Made by a program: the position numbers and the translations under genes. Under the pieces are notes generated by a model, which worked only from the letters and a program-made list of their open reading frames with translations, searched no databases and was not told where the DNA came from. A stretch of 64,000 bases of DNA from Massilia sp. Leaf139 (GTDB taxonomy: Bacteria; Pseudomonadota; Gammaproteobacteria; Burkholderiales; Burkholderiaceae_D). Positions within the stretch are counted from its first letter, which is position 1. The number at the start of each line of letters is the position of its first letter. The DNA is taken from NCBI RefSeq assembly GCF_001424165.1, contig NZ_LMOJ01000025.1:141012-205011 (forward strand), in the 5' to 3' direction. This document shows, one piece after another, positions 1-8,485 of the stretch.

Positions 1-2
1 GC

Positions 3-497
3 CTGGGCAGCGCCGGGGCGCGCCAGACCGACTGGCGCCGCTGGCGCGTACCGATCGCGTTGGCCTTCCTTGCCGTCGTCGTCAACCTGGCCGGCATCAA
101 CATCGAATGGCTGCGCCTGCGCGGCGAAGCCGAGGCCGTGCGCAAGCAGATGGCGCAGACCTTCCAGTCGGTGTATCCGAACCAGCCGATGGTCGATCCG
201 GTGGCGCAGATGCGCCAGGGAATCGCGCGCGCCCAGGCCGGCAGCGGCCAGATCGGCGCGGACGAATTCATCTACCTGGCCGGCGCGCTGGGCGACGCCA
301 GCCGCGAATTGCCGCGCCCGCCCGGAATTTCCTCAATCGAATACAAGGAACGCGTGTTGCGGGTACGGGTCAAACCGGAAACGGTCGACCCCGCCGCACT
401 GCGCCAGCTGCAGGCGGCGCTGTCCGCGCGCAGTTTGTCTTTGGAAGCACCCGCACCCGACAATTGGCTGGTGCGCAGCACGGGAGCCAAGCCATGA
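3..497 (+). CDS. gspL: Type II secretion protein GspL, C-terminal part (5' end outside window)
   Basis: This is the 3' part of an inner-membrane T2SS platform protein; the frame is open from base 3. The visible part starts with a basic cytoplasmic stretch (RRWR), then one membrane segment (about IALAFLAVVVNLAGI), then a periplasmic region of about 130 residues. That matches the C-terminal half of GspL, whose missing N-terminal cytoplasmic domain contacts the ATPase GspE. The stop TGA overlaps the ATG of the next gene (ATGA), which indicates translational coupling to gspM. Identification rests on the membrane topology and the following gspM-N-D-E-F-C order, because the periplasmic domain of GspL is poorly conserved. 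Confidence 0.85.
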   Translation: MGSAGARQTDWRRWRVPIALAFLAVVVNLAGINIEWLRLRGEAEAVRKQMAQTFQSVYPNQPMVDPVAQMRQGIARAQAGSGQIGADEFIYLAGALGDASRELPRPPGISSIEYKERVLRVRVKPETVDPAALRQLQAALSARSLSLEAPAPDNWLVRSTGAKP

Positions 498-1015
498 GTC
501 TGGTCAGTACTGTCGGCCGGGCGCGCGAACGCGCCACCGGTTATTGGGTCGCACGCAGCGAGCAGGAGCGCCGCTACCTGGCCGCCGGCTTCGGCGTCGT
601 CCTGTGCGCGCTGGTGTATATCGGCCTGATCGAACCGGCCGTGGAGGGCCGCGCCCGCTTGCAGCGTTCGCTGCCCGAGCTGCGCCAGCAAGCGGCCCAG
701 CTCGCCGGCATGGCCACCCAGGCGCGCGCGCTAGCGGGCCAGGCGCCGGTGCCGGTGTCGCCGATGACGCGCGAAAGCCTGATGGCCAGCCTGAGTGCGC
801 GCGGCATCACGCCCGGCTCGCTCACGCTGACCGGAGAATTCGCGCGTTTGCAGGTAACCGGCGTATCCTTCGCCAATTTGGTGTCATGGCTCGATGCCCA
901 GCGCCGCGAAAACCGCATCGCCGTGCAGGAAGGCAGTTTCACCGCCCAGGATCCGGTCGGGCAGGTCGACGCCAACCTGACGCTGCGCCAGGATAACGGG
1001 ACCGCTGCCCGATGA
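494..1015 (+). CDS. gspM: Type II secretion protein GspM
   Basis: A 173-residue bitopic inner-membrane protein that partners GspL in the T2SS assembly platform. A short cytoplasmic N-terminus ends in ERRYLAAGF, followed by one hydrophobic segment at about residues 27-46 and a periplasmic domain that begins with a helical stretch (LQRSLPELRQQAAQLAGMA), as is usual for GspM. The ATG start lies in the ATGA overlap with gspL, and the stop overlaps the gspN start by four bases, so all three are translationally coupled. The size is normal for the family. The call depends on position and topology as much as on sequence. Confidence 0.85.
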   Translation: MSLVSTVGRARERATGYWVARSEQERRYLAAGFGVVLCALVYIGLIEPAVEGRARLQRSLPELRQQAAQLAGMATQARALAGQAPVPVSPMTRESLMASLSARGITPGSLTLTGEFARLQVTGVSFANLVSWLDAQRRENRIAVQEGSFTAQDPVGQVDANLTLRQDNGTAAR

Positions 1016-1785
1016 GGCGGGGCCTCGGTTGGCTGGTCGTGGTCGCTCTGGCGATCGCGCTGACGATGTTCGCCTTCTTGCCGGCCAGCTGGCTCGGCAC
1101 GATGGTCGAACGCCAGACCGGCGGTCGTTTGACTCTCGGGGATGCGCAGGGTACGCTCTGGAACGGCTCAGCCTTTGTGGGCGGAGCGCCGGGCGAGGGC
1201 GGGTCGGTGACGCCGCTGCTGCCGGGACGTTTTACCTGGCACTTGTCGCCGCTGGTGCTGTTCGGGCGCGTGGACATGCGGCTCGAAAATCCACAGGCGC
1301 TGGCGCAGCCGGTGCAGGTCACGGGCAGCTGGTCGCAGTGGCAGGTGAGCGAAGGACAATTGCTGTTGCCGGCGGAAGGGCTGGCCGGGCTGGGGGCGCC
1401 GCTCAACACGCTGGTGCCCACGGGCGTGATCCGGCTCTCGTGGAACCGGCTCGACCTGACGCGCCAGCCGAACAGTGTGGCGGTGACCGGACGCACGACC
1501 CTGACGATGAGCGATATGGGTTCGCGCATGGCGCCCGTCAAGCCGCTCGGCAGCTACGAGATGATGATGGACTGGCGCGGCCAGCAAGCCGACCTGGTGT
1601 TGCGCACGGTGCGCGGCGCCTTGCTGTTGTCGGGAAATGGAACACTGCAAAATGGGCGCCTGCGCTTTTCAGGGCAAGCGTCGGCCGCCGATGGCTACGA
1701 AGAAACCTTGGGCAACATGCTCAATCTTCTTGGCCAGCGCCGCATGGTGAACGGTAAAAACATAATCGCATTAGAGTTCAGATAA
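1012..1785 (+). CDS. gspN: Type II secretion protein GspN
   Basis: A 257-residue accessory T2SS protein with one N-terminal membrane segment (about residues 6-22) and a beta-rich periplasmic domain. Features include the early motif GDAQGTLWNGSA, which is typical of GspN, a central W-rich region and a C-terminal region ending in a strand-like LEFR. GspN is not present in every T2SS, and its exact role is unsettled. It overlaps gspM by four bases, and its TAA shares one base with the ATG of gspD. Gene context makes the call firm. Confidence 0.85.
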   Translation: MRRGLGWLVVVALAIALTMFAFLPASWLGTMVERQTGGRLTLGDAQGTLWNGSAFVGGAPGEGGSVTPLLPGRFTWHLSPLVLFGRVDMRLENPQALAQPVQVTGSWSQWQVSEGQLLLPAEGLAGLGAPLNTLVPTGVIRLSWNRLDLTRQPNSVAVTGRTTLTMSDMGSRMAPVKPLGSYEMMMDWRGQQADLVLRTVRGALLLSGNGTLQNGRLRFSGQASAADGYEETLGNMLNLLGQRRMVNGKNIIALEFR

Positions 1786-4103
1786 TGAAAACATCCTTCC
1801 GTAGCACCCCCGAATTCTCCGCAGTGCGCTCGACTTCGCATCCGGCCCTGCGTCGCATTGCGGCCGGGGTCATGTTGTGCTGCGCGGTGGCCACGGCCTT
1901 GCCGCCGGCGCCCGCATTCGCCCAGGAAAACGCCGCCGCCTTGTCTTTCGTGAACGCCGACATCGAATCGGTGATCAAGGCCGTCGGCCACTACACGGGG
2001 ATGACCTTCATTATCGATCCGCGTGTCAAAGGCACGCTGACCCTGGTGTCGGAAAAATCGCTGACCAAGAGCCAGGCTTTCGGCCTGCTCACCTCCGCCC
2101 TGCGCCTGCAGGGCTTTGCCGTGGTGACCACCGGCGAAGGCTATGCCAAGGTGGTGCCGGAAGCCGAGGCCAAGCTGCAATCCTCGCCGACCCAGGTCGG
2201 CAAGCGCGGCACCCGCGTGCAGGGCGACCAGATCGCCACGCAAATCTTCCACCTGTCGTATGAATCGGCGGCCAACCTGACGGCCGTGCTGCGTCCGCTC
2301 ATCTCGCCGAACAATTCGATCATGGCCAATCCGGGCAACAATAGCCTGGTCATCACCGACTACGCCGACAACCTGCGCCGCCTGTCGCGCATCATTGCCG
2401 CGCTCGACGCGCCGGTGGCGGCCGACCTCGACGTGGTACCGATCCGTAACGGCATCGCCAGCGACATCGCCACCCTCGTCTCGCGCCTGATGGAACCGGC
2501 CGCCGGCGGCGACTCCGGCCGCGTCACGATCCTGGCCGACGCCCGCACCAATTCGGTGGTGGTGCGCGCGCCTTCGCAAGCCCGCGCCAACCTCGCCAAA
2601 TCGCTGATCGCCAAGCTCGACCAGGCAACCAGCGAGAAAGGCAATATCCACGTCGTCTATCTGAAAAATGCCGACGCCAGCAAGGTGGCGCAGACGCTGC
2701 GCGCCGTCGTCTCGCAGGATGCCTCGGCGGTGCCGGTGCAGCAGCAGGGCACGGCGGGCGGCTCGATCCAGGCTGGCGCCGCGGGCGGCACCGGTGGCGG
2801 CCTGGGCGGCGGCCAGCAGGGCCAGCAAGGCCTCGGCGCCGGCGGTTCCAGCAGCAACTACAGCCAGCAGGGCCAGGCCACCGCCGGCGGCGCGGGCGGT
2901 GGCGCCGGTTCCGGCTTCATTCAGGCGGACGCGTCCACCAACAGCCTGATCATCACGGCGCCAGATGCGATCTACCGCAACCTGCGCGGCGTCATCGACC
3001 AGCTCGACGTGCGCCGCGCCCAGGTGTATATCGAGGCGCTGGTGGTCGAGATGAACACGACCAAGGCGGCCGAATTCGGCGTCCAGTGGCTCGGTTTGTC
3101 GGGCAGCGACACCAGCAAATACCGGGTCGGCGCGATCCAGGGCTTCAAGTCGAACAGCGCCAACAACATCGTCAACCTGGCCGCCGCTGCGCGCGCCGGC
3201 GTCACCGGCGAAAGCGGCCCGCCGTCGCTGCCGGGCCTGACCCTCGGCATCTTCAAGCAGATCAACGGCGAGCTCGGCCTGGGCGCCGTGGCCAGCGCGC
3301 TGGAAAACGAAGGCGCGGCGAATGTGCTGTCCACGCCGAACATGATCACCCTCGACAATGAGCTGGCGACGATCAAGGTCGGCCGCAACATCCCGATCCT
3401 GACCGGCTCGTTCACGACGGCCGCCAGCGGCTCCACGAATCCGTTCCAGACGGTCGACCGCAAGGACATCGGCCTCTTGATGAAAGTGCGTCCGCAGATT
3501 TCCGAAGGCGGCGTCATCAAACTGTCGATCTACCACGAAAATTCCGACATCGACGAAACCCTGGATCGCCCGGAAGGCATCGTCACGACCCTGCGCGCGA
3601 TCGAGAGCAATGTCCTGGCCGACGATGGCCAGATCATCGTGCTGGGCGGCCTGATTTCGGACGACGAAAACCATCAGCAGGAGAAGGTACGCGGCCTGGG
3701 CGACATCCCGGTGCTGGGCAACCTCTTCAAGTACCGCACCCGCACCCGCGAAAAAACCAACCTGATGGTCTTCCTGCGTCCGGTCGTGGTGCGCAGCAAG
3801 GAGCAGAACAACAGCATCTCGCTCGACCGCTACGAATACATGCGCGCCCTGGGCGTGACCACCCAGCCGCAAGACGATACCGTCCTGCTGCGCAGCCTCG
3901 GCGCGCCCGAACTGCCGCCGCTGACCAACGGCCAGCCGCCTGCCGGCGGCACCATGGCCACCCAGCCGCCGCCGGCCCCGCCGCCGGTGCGTCCGGGCGC
4001 GGCCACCGGCGCTGGCGTAACCCAGCCGGCCGCGCCGCAATCCCAACAGAACCAGGCGCCCGTGCCCCAATTCCGCCCGGTGACGCCGCCGAACCAGAAG
4101 TGA
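1785..4103 (+). CDS. gspD: Type II secretion secretin GspD
   Basis: Outer-membrane secretin of 772 residues that forms the T2SS exit channel. A long signal peptide ends near residue 47 (APAFA before QEN). It is followed by the N0 domain (FVNADIESVIKAVG, FIIDPRVKGTLT) and the N1, N2 and N3 repeats, each ending in the usual NSLVI/NSVVV strand. The secretin domain contains VYIEALVVEMN, ENEGAANVLSTPNMITLDN and VGRNIPI. Within N3, at about residues 315-375, lies a Gly/Gln/Ser-rich insertion of some 60 residues. The last 80 residues are rich in Pro, Ala and Gln. The gene starts inside the stop codon of gspN and is followed after seven bases by gspE. Confidence 0.97.
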   Translation: MKTSFRSTPEFSAVRSTSHPALRRIAAGVMLCCAVATALPPAPAFAQENAAALSFVNADIESVIKAVGHYTGMTFIIDPRVKGTLTLVSEKSLTKSQAFGLLTSALRLQGFAVVTTGEGYAKVVPEAEAKLQSSPTQVGKRGTRVQGDQIATQIFHLSYESAANLTAVLRPLISPNNSIMANPGNNSLVITDYADNLRRLSRIIAALDAPVAADLDVVPIRNGIASDIATLVSRLMEPAAGGDSGRVTILADARTNSVVVRAPSQARANLAKSLIAKLDQATSEKGNIHVVYLKNADASKVAQTLRAVVSQDASAVPVQQQGTAGGSIQAGAAGGTGGGLGGGQQGQQGLGAGGSSSNYSQQGQATAGGAGGGAGSGFIQADASTNSLIITAPDAIYRNLRGVIDQLDVRRAQVYIEALVVEMNTTKAAEFGVQWLGLSGSDTSKYRVGAIQGFKSNSANNIVNLAAAARAGVTGESGPPSLPGLTLGIFKQINGELGLGAVASALENEGAANVLSTPNMITLDNELATIKVGRNIPILTGSFTTAASGSTNPFQTVDRKDIGLLMKVRPQISEGGVIKLSIYHENSDIDETLDRPEGIVTTLRAIESNVLADDGQIIVLGGLISDDENHQQEKVRGLGDIPVLGNLFKYRTRTREKTNLMVFLRPVVVRSKEQNNSISLDRYEYMRALGVTTQPQDDTVLLRSLGAPELPPLTNGQPPAGGTMATQPPPAPPPVRPGAATGAGVTQPAAPQSQQNQAPVPQFRPVTPPNQK

Positions 4104-4110
4104 TGCCATC

Positions 4111-5532
4111 ATGACCAACCTGTTGCCTTACGCCTTCGCCCGCGATCACGGGGTGTTGGCGCGCACTGGCGATGACACTGGACAGAGCGTCGAAGTGCTG
4201 GTGTCCAGCAGCACGCCGCCGGCCGCCATCGCCGAGGTCTCGCGCCGCTTCGGCCGCATCAGCTTGCGCCGTCTCGACCGCAGCGAACTCGACGATGCGA
4301 TCGCCGCCGCCTATGCCTCCGCCGGCGGCGACGCCAGCCAGGTCGCCGACGAATTCGACGCCGACCTCGACCTGACGCGCCTGCTGCAAGACGTGCCGGC
4401 CATCGAAGACCTGCTCGAATCGTCCGACGATGCGCCCGTCATCCGCATGATCAATGCCCTGCTCACCCAGTCGCTGCGCGAAGGGGCGTCCGATATCCAC
4501 ATCGAACCTTTCGAGCAAACCTCGGTCGTACGTTTTCGTATCGATGGCGCCTTGCGCGACATCGTGCGTCCACGCAAGGGTATCCACGCCTCCCTCATCT
4601 CGCGTATCAAGATCATGTCGCAGCTCGACATCGCCGAAAAACGCCTGCCGCAGGATGGCCGCATCACGCTGCGCGTGGGCGGCAAACCCGTCGACGTGCG
4701 CGTCTCCACCTTGCCGACCGGCCACGGCGAGCGCGCCGTGCTGCGTCTGCTCGACAAGGAAGCGGGCCGCCTCGACCTGTCGCACCTGGGCATGAGTCCC
4801 GATCTGCTGCCGCAGTTCGACAAATTGATCAATCAGCCGCACGGCATCGTGCTGGTCACGGGCCCGACCGGTTCCGGCAAGACCACCACGCTGTACGCGG
4901 CGCTGTCGCGTCTGAATGCCTCGACCACCAACATCATGACGGTGGAGGATCCGATCGAGTACGACCTGAACGGCGTCGGCCAGACCCAGGTCAACGCCCG
5001 CATCGACATGACCTTCGCGAAAGCCCTGCGCGCCATCCTGCGCCAGGATCCGGACGTGATCATGATCGGCGAGATCCGCGACCTGGAAACGGCGCAGATC
5101 GCCGTCCAGGCTTCCCTCACCGGCCACCTGGTGCTGGCGACCCTGCACACCAACGATGCCGCCGCGGCCGTCACCCGCCTGCTCGACATGGGCATCGAAC
5201 CCTTCCTGCTGTCGTCGTCCCTGCTGGGCGTGATGGCGCAGCGCCTGGTGCGCAAACTCTGTTCGCACTGTAAGAAGAGCGACGGCGTGCACTGGCACGC
5301 GGTCGGCTGCGAGCGCTGCGGCCATACCGGCTACCATGGCCGGGTCGGCGTCTACGAGCTGCTGCAAACGGACGAGGGCATTCGCGCCCAGATCCACAAC
5401 CAGGCCTCCGAGGCGGAAATCCGCGCCGCGGCCCAGGCCAGCGGCATGCGCACCATGCGCGAAGACGGCGAGCGCTGGCTGCGCGACGGCACCACGACGC
5501 AAGCCGAGTTGCTGCGTGTAACAAAAGACTGA
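4111..5532 (+). CDS. gspE: Type II secretion ATPase GspE
   Basis: A 473-residue cytoplasmic hexameric ATPase that powers pseudopilus assembly. Visible motifs are the Asp box/N2E region (SDIHIEPFEQ), Walker A GPTGSGKTT at about residues 250-258, Walker B DPDVIMIGEIRD at about 312-323 and a His box (LATLHTND). A zinc-binding tetracysteine module (LCSHCKK, then CERCG) lies at about residues 384-404. The N-terminal domain that docks on GspL is short (about 100 residues). It lies between gspD and gspF with gaps of 7 and 13 bases. Confidence 0.97.
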   Translation: MTNLLPYAFARDHGVLARTGDDTGQSVEVLVSSSTPPAAIAEVSRRFGRISLRRLDRSELDDAIAAAYASAGGDASQVADEFDADLDLTRLLQDVPAIEDLLESSDDAPVIRMINALLTQSLREGASDIHIEPFEQTSVVRFRIDGALRDIVRPRKGIHASLISRIKIMSQLDIAEKRLPQDGRITLRVGGKPVDVRVSTLPTGHGERAVLRLLDKEAGRLDLSHLGMSPDLLPQFDKLINQPHGIVLVTGPTGSGKTTTLYAALSRLNASTTNIMTVEDPIEYDLNGVGQTQVNARIDMTFAKALRAILRQDPDVIMIGEIRDLETAQIAVQASLTGHLVLATLHTNDAAAAVTRLLDMGIEPFLLSSSLLGVMAQRLVRKLCSHCKKSDGVHWHAVGCERCGHTGYHGRVGVYELLQTDEGIRAQIHNQASEAEIRAAAQASGMRTMREDGERWLRDGTTTQAELLRVTKD

Positions 5533-5545
5533 GCAAGGATCAAGG

Positions 5546-6766
5546 ATGCCGGCATTTCGCTATGAAGCTGTCGACGCGGGCGGCGCCACCAAGAAGGGTG
5601 TCGTGAATGCCGACAGCCCGCGCGCCGCGCGCGCCGACTTGCGCGTGCAGGGACTGACGCCGCTGAACGTCGAGGCGATTGCCGCCCAGGTCGACGCCAG
5701 CGGCGTTACCCGTTCCCGCGGCTTCGGCGAACGCCTGTCCTCGGTCGAGCTGGCGCTGTTTACGCGCCAGATGGCCAGCCTGCTGGAAGCGGGGCTGCCG
5801 CTCGAACAGGCATTTACCGCGCTGCTGGAACAGGCCGAAAAGCCGTATCTGCGTGACCTGATCGCCTCGATCCGCGCCGAAGTCATGGGCGGCATCGCTT
5901 TTTCGGATGCCTTGTCGCACCACCCGCGCGATTTCGATCCGATCTACCGCGGCCTGGTCTCCTCGGGCGAGCAGATCGGCCAGCTGGCGCGCGTGCTGTC
6001 GCGCCTGGCCGACTACATCGAGCGCCGCAATTCGCTGGTGCAGAAGGTACGCCTGGCGTTTACCTATCCGGCCATCGTCACCGTCGTCGCCTTTGCCATC
6101 GTTATTTTCCTGCTCACCTATGTGGTGCCGCAGATCGTGTCGGTGTTCGCCAACACCAAGCAGAAGCTGCCGCTGCTGACGGTGCTGATGCTGGCCGTGT
6201 CGGACTTCATGCGCGCCTGGGGCATCGTGCTCGGGATCGCCCTGGTGGCCGCCTGGTTCGCCTGGCGCCGGGCGCTGCAAAACCCGGCCCTGAAACGGCG
6301 CTGGCATACCTGGCTGCTGACGGCGCCCGTGTACGGCAAGTTCGAACGCAGCCTGAACACGGCCCGCTTCGCCAGTACGCTCGCGATCACGACCGGTTCC
6401 GGCGTGCCCATCCTGCGCGCTCTCGACACCAGCCGCGATACCTTGTCGAACGTCGCCATGCGCGAACTGGTCGAACAGGCGACCGCCAGCGTGCGCGAGG
6501 GCATCAGCCTGGCGCGGGCGCTTTCCGTGCAAAAACATTTTCCGCCGATGCTGGTGCATATGATCCGCGCCGGCGAAATCACCGGCGAACTGCCGGCCAT
6601 GCTGGAACGCGCGGCCAATTCCCAACAGGCCGACCTCGAGCGCCGCACGCTGACCATTGCCGGCCTGCTCGAGCCGGTGCTGATCCTGGCCATGGGCCTG
6701 GTGGTGCTCCTGATCGTGCTGGCGGTCTTGATGCCGATCATTGAAATCAACCAGCTGGTGCGCTAA
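5546..6766 (+). CDS. gspF: Type II secretion inner-membrane platform protein GspF
   Basis: A 406-residue polytopic platform protein. It has two tandem T2SSF helical domains: the first around ELALFTRQMASLLEAGLPLEQA and the second around RSLNTARFASTLAITTGSGVPILRAL. There are membrane segments at about residues 178-200, 220-236 and 375-400. The N-terminal region (MPAFRYEAVDAGGATKKG) is typical of GspF. A ribosome binding site (AAGGAT) precedes the ATG. It sits between gspE and gspC in the same operon. Confidence 0.97.
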   Translation: MPAFRYEAVDAGGATKKGVVNADSPRAARADLRVQGLTPLNVEAIAAQVDASGVTRSRGFGERLSSVELALFTRQMASLLEAGLPLEQAFTALLEQAEKPYLRDLIASIRAEVMGGIAFSDALSHHPRDFDPIYRGLVSSGEQIGQLARVLSRLADYIERRNSLVQKVRLAFTYPAIVTVVAFAIVIFLLTYVVPQIVSVFANTKQKLPLLTVLMLAVSDFMRAWGIVLGIALVAAWFAWRRALQNPALKRRWHTWLLTAPVYGKFERSLNTARFASTLAITTGSGVPILRALDTSRDTLSNVAMRELVEQATASVREGISLARALSVQKHFPPMLVHMIRAGEITGELPAMLERAANSQQADLERRTLTIAGLLEPVLILAMGLVVLLIVLAVLMPIIEINQLVR

Positions 6767-6777
6767 CAAGGAAACCG

Positions 6778-7461
6778 ATGAAGCGTCTGCCTCTCTTATT
6801 TACACTGCTTGCCCTGATCTTCCTGGCGGTCTCGGCCACCTACTGGGGCATGCAACTGTATAAACCGGTGCAACGGCCCATCGCCGCCGCCGCGCCTGCC
6901 AGCCTGCCCGAGCCTTCGCCGGAAGCGGCCGCCACGCTCTTCGGCGGGCAGCCGGTGGCGAATGTCGCCACCAATTACCAGCTGACGGGCATCGTCGCCG
7001 CCGGGCGCGACAGCGTCGCCATCATCGTCGCCGACGGCCAGCCGCCGAAAGCCTTGAAAGTAGGGCGCGAACTGGCGCCCGGCGTCAGCATCAGCGAAGT
7101 GCATGCGCGTTATGTCATGCTGTCCGAGGGCGGCGTCATGAAGCGTATCGACCTCGCGCCCGACACCAAGCCAGCCATTGCGCTGTCGGGCGGCGCCGTG
7201 CCGCCGATGCCGATGCCGCCGCAGCCGACGGTCGCTCCGGCCGGCGCCATGCCGACGACCGAACCGCAGACGGCGCCGGGCGCCATCCAGAGTCCGCCGC
7301 CACCTGGGGAAGTTAATCCGGTTGTGCCGCAGGGACAGGAACCGCCTCAGGAAGGCCCACCGGCCGACATCGCGCCGCCACCGCCTAACCAGCCGCAAAT
7401 GCCGCAGCCGACCCGCTCGATGGGCAGCCCGGTCAGCGGCGACGCACCCGTGCTGCGCTGA
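6778..7461 (+). CDS. gspC: Type II secretion protein GspC, short form without a PDZ domain
   Basis: A 227-residue bitopic inner-membrane protein linking the platform to the secretin. One membrane segment lies at about residues 4-24. The HR domain follows (VATNYQLTGIVAAGRDSVAIIV through YVMLSEGGVMKRIDL, about residues 62-125). The remaining 95 residues are Pro/Gln/Gly-rich and low in complexity; no PDZ or coiled-coil domain is visible, unlike GspC of Klebsiella or Vibrio. It starts 11 bases after gspF and is the last gene of the cluster, which is the reverse of the classical layout in which gspC comes first. Confidence 0.9.
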   Translation: MKRLPLLFTLLALIFLAVSATYWGMQLYKPVQRPIAAAAPASLPEPSPEAAATLFGGQPVANVATNYQLTGIVAAGRDSVAIIVADGQPPKALKVGRELAPGVSISEVHARYVMLSEGGVMKRIDLAPDTKPAIALSGGAVPPMPMPPQPTVAPAGAMPTTEPQTAPGAIQSPPPPGEVNPVVPQGQEPPQEGPPADIAPPPPNQPQMPQPTRSMGSPVSGDAPVLR

Positions 7462-7470
7462 TCTTTACGC

Positions 7471-7488
7471 CGCGCACGCCCGTGCGCG
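7471..7488. terminator. GC-rich hairpin between convergent genes
   Basis: The palindrome CGCGCACG-CC-CGTGCGCG lies in the 39-base gap between the convergent gspC and XRE genes. It has no following T-run, so it may be a pause or a two-way mRNA end rather than a classical intrinsic terminator. Confidence 0.35.
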
Positions 7489-7500
7489 ACGTCCCTGCTG

Positions 7501-8232
7501 TCAGCGCCGCAGCTTCGTAAACGCCGCGAACTCCCACGACCTGAAGCCCACCAGCAAGGTCATCCCCTCGCGCTCTTGGGCCGGCAGGCGCCGGTCGTTG
7601 CGGTGCAGCCGCGTCAATTCTCCCGCCAGTTGATGGATCTTCTGTGCCAGCTCGGCCGCGCTGGCGGCCGACAGGCGCGCCGGTAGGCACATCAGCGTCT
7701 CGCCGGCGCCGTCGAAACGGCCGGCAAAATAATCCGGCACGATCTGCTCGCGGAAATAATGCTGCACCGGCCCGTCCGGCAGCCAGTGGAAGGCGTTCGA
7801 TACACGCAGCGTGTAGCGGTTCAGCGGACGCAATTCGATGATGCCGAGCCGGTCGAGTTCGACCAGGCAGCCGATGCACTCGGCCTCGGTCAGGCGATAG
7901 GTCTCGACGATCTGCTCCATGCTCCAGTAACCGAGGCAGCAGATCGCCACCAGCAGCAGGCGCGGCTTGGCGACCAGCGCCGTTTCCTGGGGCAGGGTCA
8001 GGGCGTCGGGCTGGGCGCGCGCGTCGGCGGCGCCGCGCAGCACGTCCTCGAAGGCGATGCCGGCCGCCTGGCAGATCTGCGCCAGGCGCGACAAGGGCAT
8101 GTCTTTCTGTCCAAACATGCGCTTGACGCTGGACTCGCTCATGTCAATGCGTTCGGCCAGCGTTTTATAGGTCAAATTCGCCGCGCGCAGCTGGGCGCGC
8201 AGCACGTCGACGATCTGCTCGGGTGAGCTCAT
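7501..8232 (-). CDS. XRE-family helix-turn-helix regulator with a C-terminal uncharacterised domain
   Basis: A 243-residue predicted DNA-binding protein. The N-terminal HTH_3-type domain spans about residues 5-62 (ANLTYKTLAERIDMSESSVK, then MPLSRLAQICQAAGIAFEDVL). The C-terminal 160 residues contain a second winged-helix-like stretch (GYWSMEQIVETYRLTEAECI, VELDRLGIIELRPLNRY). I recognise no ligand-binding family in the remainder. The start is set by AGGAAA a few bases upstream of the ATG. It is divergent from the metzincin-like gene at 8486, with 253 bases between the starts, so it may regulate that gene or itself; this is inference from position only. Confidence 0.8.
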   Translation of the reverse strand: MSSPEQIVDVLRAQLRAANLTYKTLAERIDMSESSVKRMFGQKDMPLSRLAQICQAAGIAFEDVLRGAADARAQPDALTLPQETALVAKPRLLLVAICCLGYWSMEQIVETYRLTEAECIGCLVELDRLGIIELRPLNRYTLRVSNAFHWLPDGPVQHYFREQIVPDYFAGRFDGAGETLMCLPARLSAASAAELAQKIHQLAGELTRLHRNDRRLPAQEREGMTLLVGFRSWEFAAFTKLRR

Positions 8233-8376
8233 GGATTTCCTGTACTCGGCAATGGGCGGCGATCAATGTACAGGCGAATGGTCAAAGCGGCAAGACGCCG
8301 CGCGCCCGATTTCCCCTTCCACCCCGGCTTGACCAAAACGAGCTCAGCGCGAAAAAAGTTCCATTAGATTGATGAA

Positions 8377-8395
8377 GGTTCGATCTTGGCGAACC
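8377..8395. promoter_or_regulatory. Inverted repeat GGTTCG-N7-CGAACC, candidate operator
   Basis: A perfect 6-base dyad with a 7-base spacer lies about 90 bases upstream of the metzincin-like gene, in the divergent gap shared with the XRE regulator. Its size and symmetry suit an XRE-type dimer, but binding is inferred from position only. Confidence 0.35.
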
Positions 8396-8485
8396 GACTC
8401 GCGCACTACCCTTGCGCATTGAATCGGCGCATCGCTACGCGAACTGGGTTATTCCATCAACAAGCAGCGTGCAAAGGAAATGGTC

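Noticed and set aside
1695..5502. Long minus-strand open frames opposite gspD and gspE (807 and 591 codons)
   Set aside because: They are antisense to well-supported T2SS genes, with low-complexity composition and no recognisable domains.
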